From Girardinichthys multiradiatus (taxonomy: Eukaryota > Chordata > Actinopteri > Cyprinodontiformes > Goodeidae), in assembly GCF_021462225.1 (NCBI RefSeq), contig NC_061804.1:3027001-3091000 (forward strand): 64,000 bases of DNA, given 5' to 3'. The translations under genes and the position numbers were made by a program. How positions within the stretch are numbered: position 1 is the first letter of the stretch; each line of letters begins with the position of its first letter. The notes under the pieces were generated by a model, which was given only the letters and a program-made list of their open reading frames with translations, had not been told where the DNA came from and searched no databases. Shown here piece by piece: positions 12,750 through 24,263 of the stretch.

Positions 12750-13205
12750 ACCGTACTTCCTCCTAACAACACATGGGCTCCTTCGTGATGGCATGTCTAC
12801 AAAAAGCTCTCCGACGTCAAGCAGGCAGCGCTGGCTGCGTGCGCGTTCATGACAAACACCGTCTTCCATCTGACGTCACCTTCTGATCAGCCGAAATCCC
12901 TGATAACGCGGCGCGCGCTCCCGCTCGGCTCTGAATGGGGGCTCAGTCCAGGCGGTGACAGCTCGTCCAGTACGTCTAATCCACGTCTCGCTCCTCCAGT
13001 CCGGTCCGCCGCTCTCCGACACACCGGCAGTTCACGGACCCCGCTCCTCCGGTAGTACACAGTTATTCAGGTAGTATTGCAGCGCACCAACACCGACACT
13101 AGTTGGAGGTTAGAGTGTTCTGACTCTTCTCCTTTTCAGACCCGACAAGTTATTTGTGTTTGTGCCTGACGGGCGGAGCTGTCTCTGTCTGTCCAGGAAT
13201 GAGAA
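12750..13205 (+). promoter_or_regulatory. ppm1e: CpG-rich promoter and 5'UTR of ppm1e
   Basis: An abrupt switch from AT-rich intergenic DNA to a GC- and CpG-rich block ends at the start codon. It contains GCGGCGCGCGCTCCCGCTCGG-like sequence near 12907 and a perfect CRE octamer TGACGTCA at 12871-12878. A CRE-like CGACGTCA lies near 12814 and an NRF1-like TGCGTGCGCG near 12836. No good TATA box is seen, as is common for CpG-island promoters. The transcription start cannot be placed from sequence alone. CREB-type control is an inference from the octamer. Confidence 0.7.
12871..12878. promoter_or_regulatory. Full CRE octamer (CREB/ATF site candidate)
   Basis: The palindrome TGACGTCA lies about 330 bp upstream of the start codon, inside the CpG-rich block. 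CREB/ATF binding to full CRE sites in CpG promoters is well established; occupancy here is inferred. Confidence 0.55.
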
Positions 13206-13208
13206 ATG

Positions 13209-13390
13209 ATGGCCGGCTCTGCAGCAGAGGAGAAAACCTTCCGACGGTTCCTGGAGCTCTTTATCCGGGAGATGAGGATGCCTCTGCAGGAGAGCGACCC
13301 GGTGCCGATGCGCCCTTTGTCGGACCTGATGTCTGAGGACGAGGTGGAAGGAGAATGCCTCGACCTGTGCCTCCAGCACCTCTACAAATA
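13209..13390 (+). CDS. ppm1e: ppm1e coding exon 1
   Basis: Encodes residues 1-60 plus two bases of Tyr61. Two ATGs occur in tandem at 13206 and 13209, with an in-frame TGA at 13200-13202 just upstream, so the protein must start at one of them unless an upstream exon is spliced in. I choose 13209: it has A at -3 and G at +4, and it gives the family's MAG start. The exon carries the conserved [16 protein letters not shown] and [18 protein letters not shown] blocks joined by only about 20 residues. In mammals a long acidic and proline-rich insert lies between these blocks. The donor is GTTAAG at 13391. The pyrimidine-rich stretch ending in CAG at 13196 also resembles an acceptor, so a 5'UTR intron is possible. 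Confidence 0.92.
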
Positions 13391-16300
13391 GTTAAGTGTG
13401 CACTTTCTGTCCTGGCATGCTGACGTTTCCGTGTTTCATCGGTGTGACTGTGTTTTGTAATGTTTTATTTTATTTTATTGGGGTTATTCCAGTGAAGGTG
13501 AGCGAACTAAATTACCCCTCGAACCCAGCTGGCGGGGCTCCCGCAGGGATGCCCCAGGGTGTGTCCAACTCCAAGTTCAGACAAGTGTCTCAGCAGGGGC
13601 GTTATGGGGAATTAAACCGAGCCAAAAGCAGAAGTTAACGCTCCCCTCTCCCTCCTTCCCCTCTGCGCGTTGTGGTGCGTTAGTTTATTCACGCTGGTCT
13701 TTTTTTGTTTTGTTTTCTGCGCCTCTTTTTGCGTCTTTCCTCAAATAGACCGCAGCGCCGTGACAGCTGGAGGTCTAGAAAAGGTGAACCCCTGCTTTTG
13801 CGTAACAGCACAGCGTCACTGTGGTGTAGGAGTTGGGGAGGAGGGTGGAGGAAGCCATCGCCATCACTGCTGAGCGCGGCTAAAAATAACCTCACCGGTT
13901 GTTATTAGAGTCGATCGTTAAACACTAAAATCCAGCGCATAGACTCACTGGCAGCCTTAATGGGAATACGAAATGGAAATAGCTGGGATGTTATGCCGCT
14001 CTCTCCTTTAAGAGGGAACTCCAGGTGTATATCAAAAACAAAAAGGAGGTTCCTCAATTAAATCTAGGTGGGGGGATTTTTCTTTTCCACTTAAATTGAC
14101 AGCTGCCTCAGATGTGCACAGACTTGGCTGAAGCAGTAAAACTGAGAGAGCGCTTCGCCCTGAGCGCTGCTGCCTGGCCTGGTTTTGAATCCAAAATAGG
14201 TGCAGAAACTGTGCTGGGAAGAGCGAGCTGGATGGACTCATCTAGGGCACAAAGTGACAGGGGGATAGTTGCCTCCATAAACGTCCAAAAATATGATTTT
14301 TAATCATTCACATCTGCTACAACCACAAACGTTTTTATTGGGATTTTATGATGGACCAATTATACATGAAACTTTTGTGGGGTTTTCAAATCCTTTCAGA
14401 AATAAAGATCTGAAAAGTGTGGTGTGCATTAGATTTGTATTCTACTTCTCTGAGTTAATATTTTGCAGAATAACCTTTTCTGAATCTTTTGGGGCATGTC
14501 TCTACCATTACTACAGTAAAATCCTGCTACTGCTTTGGCCATTCATCTTTGCAAATTGATTCAAACTAAGCCAGATTGGATGGAGAGCATCAGTTCACAA
14601 GTCTGGAAACAGATTCTCAATTGGATTTTTGTCTGGACTTTGACTAGACCATTCTAACACATGGATATGCTTCTATCTAAGCCATTCTTTTATAGCTTAG
14701 GCTGTGTGTTTAGGGTTGTTGCCCTGCTGGAAGGTGGACAGTCTCAAGTCTTTTGCAGCCTCTAGCAGGTTTTCTTCCAGCATTTTCAAGTAATTTGCTC
14801 CGCCTGTCTTCCTAACAACACATACCAGCTTCTTTGTTCCTGCTGAAGGAAAGCAATTTTGCTTGAATGTTCCATTTTAGTCTCACCTGACTGGAACATC
14901 TTCTTCCATATGTTGGCTGTGTCCCCTAAATGGCTTCTCGCAGACTGCAAAGAGGATTTCATATGCTTTTCTTTCAACAATGGCTTTTATCTTCACACTC
15001 TTCCATAAAGGTCAGATTTGAATGTTGCAGAATTAAAAGTTGTCCTGTCAACAGTTTCCTCCACCTGAGCTGTGGATCTCTGCAGCTCCTTCTCTGATTA
15101 ATGCTCTCCCTGCCAGTTTAGGTCAGGGATCTGCAACCTGCGGCTCTGGGGCCACAAGTGGCTCTTTGGACCTTCCATAATGGCTGCATTTGGCTAAAAT
15201 GATAAAGAACCAGCTAATGTTTTTAAAAATAGAAAATAGCTTTTTTTTCTTGGAATATTTATATTGAATTTCCACAACAGAATTAGACTAAAAGTACCAG
15301 TAGTTAAGTTTTAGATACATTTTTTTTGTTGTTTTTTTATTACATTTTCCACAAATATCAACATCCCATAAAAGAAAATGTATATATAACTCTGTTTTTC
15401 ATTATTTTAAAACCTAAAACTTAAAAGTGATTCTTTGAAAATGACAATAAATTTCCTACAAATATTTATCAAAAATTGTAAGCTGTCTTTTTTCAAAAGG
15501 TCATGTAATGTTTTCAGCTTCAAAGAGATTTTATTTAGCTGGACTGAGGGCGAAATTGGCTCTTTAAACTGTAAAGGTTGCAGACCCCTGGTTTAGGTGG
15601 ACGACCATGTCTTGGTGGGTTTGCAGTCGGTCCATACTCTTTCAATTCTCAGATGATGGATTGAACTGAGCTCTGGGAGAAGGTCAAAGCTTGGGATAGC
15701 TTTATCCCTGACCTGTCTGCTGTGTTCCTTGGTCTTCATGATGCTGTTTGTTCCCTAATGTTCTCTAACAAACCTAAAAAATTAAAGTACACATATTTAC
15801 TTAATAAGCATCTTATCAAGGCAACATATTGCATTGAATTTTATTCAGAGGTAAGAGAGTAAAAGGAGTATACTCTGCTTCACAATTATGCATTATTTTG
15901 TGTTGGTATGTTTCATAAAATCCTAATAAAATACATTATAGTTTGGGATTGTGACATGACAAATGTGTGAATGCCTTCAGCTGTGTGAATATCGGAAGAA
16001 GGCACTGCAGTCGGTCCAATATTTGTATACTGAAGCTGCTGGAGTTGCCACATTCAAAATCAATACTAACCCTCTGGAGATTCCCACTGTCTCCTTTACG
16101 GTGTCCAGGTTTGATTGGCTGGAGGAAATAAGGTCACTGAGCATTAAACCTTCAACATCTTAATGCCCCTCCCTCAGGCTTCACCCCCCCCCACACACAC
16201 ACACACACACACTCACACACACACACGTCAGAGTGTGAATCTAAATGTGTTGGGTTTATATTTGCCTCAGTAACAACTACAGCTCCCCAGACCTTTCACA

Positions 16301-19300
16301 TTGCGTGCCTGTTTTCTGACACTGATGGGAGATGTAGTTTTTAAATATTCAAAGACAAGGCACCCACATGTTGTTAGCAGGTACATTTAGGGTTAAGAGG
16401 CGCTGTTCTTTTTTCTTTTATTTTGGCTATCTTTCAAAGCTTTTATAGCTGCTGTTGTAGCGTGGAGACGGAGGCGGGATGTGGTCAGCTTGGCTCGCAG
16501 ACTCTGTCTTGACTAATGAATGAGGACGATAAAAACAAAATGTTGAACTCTGTGTTGGTGAATTTAGAGAAGGATACGCTGGTTCTTGTTCTAGTTCATT
16601 AGTTCAGAGCTTTATTGGGGTTGATTTATGCCTGGTTTCCTGTCGAAGTGTTGGCACAAAAAGCCAAATTGATATGAAGAAGCAGTCAGTTTGTTGAATA
16701 CAAGAGTTTGCCACCCAAAGAAAGGAAAAGTTAAGCCCTTGTGTTGCACGTTTATGTAAGTAACAGTGCATTTTATAATTTTTAGCGAGCAAATGTGTTT
16801 GACAACCAATCATTTCTTTACATTTAGCTTCCAATGAGCAAGAATATTTGTTTCATGCATCATGTTTCTGAGCACCTTGGACCTGAAAAAGTCCAATAAT
16901 AAATTATTCACACCCATGACATTATCACTCTACATACAAAACTAATCATCAACTTCATGCCCTTCCAAAACCTATGCATCAATAATGAATTAGCTATTAC
17001 ATGTAGCAGTAAAAGCTCCATATCAACCAGCTGTTACAGTAAAATCATGCTACTGCTGCAGTAATACAGCTAAAACGCCCAACATCATGAAACAAATTTC
17101 CAAATTTACATTTATTAGCCGCAGTTTCATATGGTTTTTATGCATTTTGCTGATGATACTCAGGGATTTTTCAGTAAAACATATAAAGGCAAGTTTTTAA
17201 ATCTTTGTTTTAATGTTACAATAAAGATTCTCATGAAATTCTGGAAGGACACCTGGTGTTATATGTGACTACAGTCACATCTTTTTCAGTTTATTTCTGC
17301 GGAGGCCCAAGTCAGGTTAGACAAAGTTTAAGACCAGAGTGTTTACTGTAAGTACTGCTGTCACTTTTCTTAGCAGGTTTGACTGAGAAGTACTCTTAAA
17401 ACAGTCATTAAAATGGAGTCTGTCAAGCTAATTCTGTAAAACATCCCTTTTTCAAACTTGCCAACATAGCAGCTTAATCAGTCATCTTAGTTTGTCAAAT
17501 AGTCATATTTCGATTTTTTTGCAGCATTCTTTTCTTCTACACTTGGCTTGTTAAGAGTAAATGAATCACTCTCCAGATTATTATAGGAAAACCCAAGAAG
17601 GGCAGTAAAGGTCTGAAGAGGCACTTAGCTTTTGACCTTATGTAGAAAAAGCAGATTGTTATAAATGGTATATTATTAAACACTTCTTGGCTAAAAAGGT
17701 GTGAGATTCACCAAAATCATTAGAAACTCTTCTGAAATGAACATTTCAAATAATCTTTGTAAGAAAAACGAGGATTTATTTTAGTAACTGGTCATAAGAA
17801 AAATGTTAAACAATGAGACCTTTTCAAACAACACGGTGGTGCAGTTGGTAGCACTGTTGCCTTGCAGCAAGAAGGTCCTGGGTTGTACCCCGCCTCCCGC
17901 CCATAGACTGCTGGAGATAGGCACCAGCTTCCCTGTGACCCACTATAGAAGAAGCTGGATAGAAAATGACTGACTGACCTTTTCAAACAACACATTATTG
18001 AGCCATACACTCCCCTGAAAGCCAGATATTTATGGTATCAGTCTGTTCTTTGCTTTTTTTAGTCCAAAAAACTGGAACAGTTTTCTGTGTGATTATTTAA
18101 GATCATATTATTGAGGGTCTCCTATCCTTAACTCTAACAAATGGCAAAATAGCTTTTAACCTTTGTGGTGTATATTTTTGCTTATGAAAAAGGTCATCCA
18201 GATCTACAGCCAAATAAGTTCCTTGTTTTTCCATTTAGTTTCAATGATTTGCATTTTTTACCTATAAATACACAAAAAGGACATGAATAAAACAGTGATG
18301 CCAGAGCTACAATAATATCCTAACTAATATTTACTCATAGGGACCATTTAAGTAGGAAATAGGATGAAAAGTTGGCCCCAGGTGGGATTTTCCACAGTTT
18401 ACATAATAGAACAATATAAATGCTATTTAAGTTTGATGAAGGACAGTCTGACATCATTCTGTTCTTGCAGCCCTGGTTTGGGGAGTTCTTGCAGCTTGTT
18501 TTTGGACTCATCTTGTGGACAGAACTTTTTTTTTGCACGGTGTTCGAAAAGCTGCAGAGGAACGGACCTATGAGGACTTCCCAAGAGTTCTGCACAGTTG
18601 TTCAGCTGGACAGAAAGAACTTTGTTCTTCCCTTTGCCAGTCTGACTAAAAGAACAACATTTCCCTGTTCTTGTGGAGCATGAATTGGCCTTTACATTGA
18701 TTTATATTACCTTAGGTTCATCTTGTTGTATCTTAGTTTATATTACACATCCAAACCTTATGCGATCAAAAAAGTATTAAATAGCATTTTTACTCAAGAA
18801 CATTTTATTTTATCCTTCAAATCAAACTGTTTTCTTAAACTAACAAGATTTTTTTAATTTGAAGTCTCTGTTTCCATCACTTGCAAGCTTATTCTGGCTT
18901 AATCTATAGTAGCTATTGCTTTGCCCAACAACAGCTGGAGATCGGCATCAGCCTCTATGGGATCCTGTAGGTATAAGCGAGTATAAACAATGGATAGGTG
19001 GAAGAAACATGTTGGGTCTACAACCCCTAACTGACTTAAAGAGTGATGCATTGCATTTTAACCAATCAATATTTTATCCTTCAAACCTTCATCTATTTTC
19101 GCTAACCTAATTTTTGAGCTTTAACGTTAATGTCTGGATCCATCACTTCTGGCATGATTTAGTGCCGTCTGCTTGTTCAGTGTTTGAGGCAAGCAGCTGC
19201 AGTATTTGTTTGGACTCGGTTTGAAGGAAGACGGCTCATATATCAGGTCTCATTCAGGGCTGATACACCATCTAATGTATCACTTAAGCTCCCATTAACA

Positions 19301-22300
19301 TCAGCTGGAGCCACTTATAGCTGTGTTCTGAGTGCATTTGAACTCGCAGTGAAAATGTAGATGTGACAAGGTATCCTTTGTTTGCTTCTTCCACACTTCT
19401 TAACAGTATATGTGCAGCAGTTGTCACAGTAACAACCCAGATTTTTGTAATAATGACCAGCCTGAATACAGCAGCGGCAGCAGCAGAAGGCTGTACATGT
19501 TTCAGTCAGGCAGAAAGGTGTAGGTGGATTTTGATAATAGTGCTTCAGACATCAAAAGAGCAAATCAGCACACCCGTTTCAATAGAGACACATTGTGTTT
19601 TTCAGCTACCTATTTACTTAAGACTGGAGAAACCTTTTTGTGATGGATTTGACTATTTGACAATGTTGTAATTTAATGAAGAGGTACCTTCTCATTCCTT
19701 AAATAAACATATATATACACTCACCGGCCACTTTATTAGGTACACCTTTCCAACTGCTCGTTAACGCAAATTAACGATCACATGGCAGCAATTTAATGCA
19801 TTTAGGCCTGTAGACATGGTCAAGACGATCTGCTGCAGTTCAAACCGAGCATCAGAATGGGGAAGAAAGGTGATTTAAGTGACTTTGAACGTGGCATGGT
19901 TGTTGGTGCCAGACGGGCTGGTCTGAGTATTTCAGAAACTGCTGATCTGCTGGGAGTTTTATGCACTACCATCTCTATGGTTTACAGAGAATGGTCCAAA
20001 AAAGAGAAAATATCCAGTGAGCTGCAGTTCTGTGGGCGCAAATGCCTTGTTGATGCCAGAGATCAGAGGAGAATGGCCAGACTGGTTCGAGCTGATAGAA
20101 AGGCAACAGTAACTCAAATAACCACTCGTTACAACCAAGGCATGCAGAAGAGCATCTCTGAATGCACAAGACGTCAAACCTTGAGACGGATGGGCTACAG
20201 CAGCAGAAGACCACACAGGGTGCCTCTACTGTCATCTAAGAACAGGAAACTGAGGCTACAATTTGCACAGGCTCACCAAAATTGGACAATAGAAGATTAG
20301 AAAAACGTTGCCTGGTCTGATGAGTCTCGATTTCTGCTGCGACATTCGGATGGTAGGGTTAGAATTTGGCGTCAACAACATGAAAGCATGGATCCATCCT
20401 GCATTGTATCAACGGTTCAGGTTGGTGGTGGTGGTGTAATGGTGTGGGGGATATTTTCTTGGCACACTTTGGGCCCCTTAGTACCAATTGAGCATTGAAT
20501 CAACGCCACAGCCTACCTGAGTGTTGTTGCTGACCATGTCCATCCCTTTATGACCACAGTGTACCCATCTACTGATGGTTACTTCCAGCAGGATAACGCA
20601 CCATGTCTCAAAGTACGAATCATCTCAGACTGGTTTCTTGAACATGACAATGACTTCACTGGACTCAAATGGCCTCCAGTCACCAGATCTCAATCCAATA
20701 GAGCACCTTTATGATGTGGTGGAACGGGAGATTCACATCATGGATGTTCAGCTGACAAATCTGCAGCATCTGTGTGATGCTATCATGTCAATATGGACCA
20801 AACTCTCTGAGGAATGTTTCCAGTACCTTGATGAATCTATGCCACGAAGGATTAAGGCAGTTCTGAAGGCAAAAGGGGGTCCAACCCGGTACTAGCAAGG
20901 TGTACCTAATAAAGTACCGGTGAGTGTATATATGGTATATTATATATTATATAGTATATTTACAGCTTTTGTTGTGTTTACAAAGGAAGTAGCTATAGTT
21001 CAGCATAAAATGTTAATACTACATTCAGTTTTGATGTGTTTAGTACCTCAAAATCAAAATAACAAATCAGATGGTGATTGCTGGCATGGTTTAAATAGCA
21101 GTGGAGAAATACAGCTAATAGGAACATTCTTGTAAAGCAATAGTTGACAGAGACAATAATGAATTCTTCGGTAAAAAATAGATAGTTTGTTGTTTTTTAA
21201 AAGCCTTATATGCTGGTTTATTAAAGACAAGACCTGCTATGTGGCTCTAAAAATAAGGAAATAAATTGGGTTTCTTGGAACACCAAGTGCTGTTGTACTT
21301 CCGGTTTGAATAGTGCAAATGTATTGGGATCAAGGGTGTGGAATTTAGTGTTCGGTTACATCAGGAGATGAAATGATACTTTAGCTGTAATCTGGTGATT
21401 ATACTGTCTATGCATTAGATTAGATGTGTTGTAAGGCAAATAATAGTATGATGGTGATATAAGACTCAATTCATTCCTACAACCTACTATTAAAGATGTT
21501 TACAAGATAAAATGAAAAATTTTATTACTTTACGTTTTTTAAATACCTTTCTGTGACCTAACAGACATAGAACAATTTGTACTTTGGGAATTTTGAATCA
21601 TTTTAGTGAAAACCTGCAGCCAGGTGTGACGAATGTGATCTATGCGAACTTTTGCTGCACTTGTGGAAGCCGTCTGATGGTATGTGTGTGTTTATATTTG
21701 TGTGGTGGTTGGCATCCTGTTTACTGTAGCTGTGCTGAGAGTGTAATGATAGTCGGAGGCAGCAGCTCTGGTGATTCATCCCAATGTGTCATTAGTTTGT
21801 CTCTGGGTTGAACATCTAATAATAGACTTCTGCAAGAAGAGAGAGAGACCCCCCCCCCAGGTTTATAGGACTGGAGGAATGTTAAAAAACACAGAGGAAC
21901 TTGGCCAGATGTACTTTTCATGATACAGAAAAGGAGAGAGCATAAAGGTAATAGCAGCAGCGACTACAAATGGATTTGTGCTGGAAATAATTATAGCAAA
22001 CACAGAAACCAAGAGGACCTAAATACAGGAAAGAAACACAGCTAAAACAGAAGCACTGAGCCAGGCATACTTTCTATGGGAAAGAAAAGCGAACACAAGG
22101 TAATGGTGTCGTTTCTATGGAAAGAAAAAACAAATAGTTGTAAATATGTATTTACTTAGGATCAATTTGTCCCTTTAATAATCAAGCCAAAATTTTTGTG
22201 AAATTATTTAAACATACAACTTTCTGAAGTCACTAATGAAGTATTCAAACCACATTAATGTTTTACCTGTGGTCTGAAATATCTTTTAACAGAGAGAAAT

Positions 22301-24226
22301 TACCCCTCTCCATTATATTTATAATATTCTTTTTGTTTTGTCGACAAGAACCTCATTTAGTTTTTATGACTCCTTCCTTATTGTGGATTATTTCTGTCGA
22401 AGAGGTAAAACCTTCTCATACAAAAGAACAGCGACAGTTTTAGATGATGTCTGCTGTGATTTATTAAACACATCATCAAGATACCCTATTACAAAAGACC
22501 CTTGACAACGTTTATTAGACTTTATAAATGGGTTTTCCTGTCAGTAGTTTTAGAAAATGAGACAGAATGAACCAACAGCGAATGTGATTTGCCTACCTGA
22601 AGAAATGAAATGTAAAATTTTGAGTCATCAACCAGCAGGATTTCTGTTATGTCACTTTACTGTTTCTGTCTGTAGTGCTAACACAACCAGAATAAAAAGC
22701 CATTAAAGTTTTAATGTTCTTCAGGGAGAGTCAAAGAAACCCTTCGTGACATCTATGGTTTCAAGTGAAAGCATCTGGTGATCTTAAAGATAAGTGTTCC
22801 CAAACACAGCCTACATAAATACAGCCTCAGGGAGGGAGGGAGGGAGGGATGGATGGAAGGACAGAAGGAAGGAAAGAAGTAAGGAATGAGGGAAGGAAGG
22901 AAGGAAGGAAAGATGAATGGAAGGAAGAAAGGATGGATGGATGGAAAGATGGATGGATGAGTGGATGGATGGAAGGAAAGATGGATGGATGGCAGGAAGG
23001 AAAGACGGATGACAGATGGAAGGAAGGAAAGAAAGAAAGAAGTAAGGAAGGAAGGAAGGAAAGAAAATGAATGAAAGGGTGGATGGAAGGATGGATGGAT
23101 GGATGGATGGATGGATGGATGGAAGAATGAATAGAAGATGGATGGATGTAGGGAAGGAAAGAAGAAAAGAAAGAAGGAAAGATGAATGGAAGGAAGAAAG
23201 GATGGATGGATGGATGGATGGAGGAAGGATGGAAAAAGGATGTGTGGATGCCATTTTTGCATGTCTGCCTGTAAATAGTAATAAATTGTTTATCAAAATA
23301 AAAAATGTGTAAAAAATAATGAATCCAGAAGAAACTTTCATAGGTTACATCTGTAATTAACAGAAATGGCTCCTAGCTGGTTGTATTGTAGTAAAAAGTG
23401 GCTCATAAGTAAGCGCCCCTCAGTCAGATGCGGATATTAAAAGTAAGAAACAGAAAATTTGACTCAAACTAAAGTTTCTGAAAACAGTTAATGAGTTAAC
23501 AAGTTGTCTAAATTTAAAGTAGAAGTAAAAATGTATTGTTCATAAAATCTGAGTTATCCCTTTTATTTCCAAGTACACATGGGCCGACTATATGCCACTA
23601 AAGACTGAAGATCTGTCGCTGATGCTGATGGTGAGCTGCCATGGGTTTCTTGTCACATGTTTCTTTTTACAAACGTTTCAGTGAGTTTTATAAATTAATC
23701 ACTTTTCTCTGGTGACGACCCAAAGAACGGCAGATTGAGCAGCTGCTCGTTAATCATCATTTCAACGATCAAGCTTGGATTTATCTCGCTCGTCGCTGTG
23801 TTCTCTACATGAATGCCTCTCACTTCTCAGTCACTTCTGCGTCGTCATCTGTGCGACAAAGAGGAGAAAATCCCCCTGTTTTCATGAGTCATTTCTGGAG
23901 AGACAGTTGAAACACAGCCTGAGCGGTGTGATCTTCAAAAGATCTGGTCTCAACGGCTAACCGTTTTAAAATGAAAAGGGACAATATAAATCTATCCAGG
24001 ATTAGGTTTGACTCTGACATCATAGTCAGCTTCTGCTGACTGCTGATGAATTGATGATGACTTGAAGAAGGGGTGTTAAATGCAAACTTGCACACACGTG
24101 GAGCTGTTGGATAGTAATTGAGGGGAGAGCCTTTCTAGACCTCATTAAACAGAAATGTCTCCCACAGCTGTAAAGAACTAGGGGGTAGATCCAGCTTCCT
24201 ACTGCACTCATGAAACAATCCAGTAT

Positions 24227-24263
<37 letters not shown>

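Noticed and set aside
13110..13379. 89-codon antisense frame over exon 1
   Set aside because: Shadow of the GC-rich ppm1e exon; no independent coding evidence.
13396..13638. 80-codon frame directly after exon 1
   Set aside because: It lies in intron 1 after the donor site; exon 1 must splice to 52124 to give LYKYNCP. No homology was recognised.
18335..18683. Overlapping frames of 69-87 codons on both strands
   Set aside because: No recognisable domain and no splice context; most likely chance frames.
22753..23341. Frames of 169 and 176 codons on the minus strand (His/Pro/Ser/Phe-rich) and Lys/Arg/Gly/Asp-rich frames on the plus strand
   Set aside because: They are translations of the tetranucleotide repeat and carry no domain.
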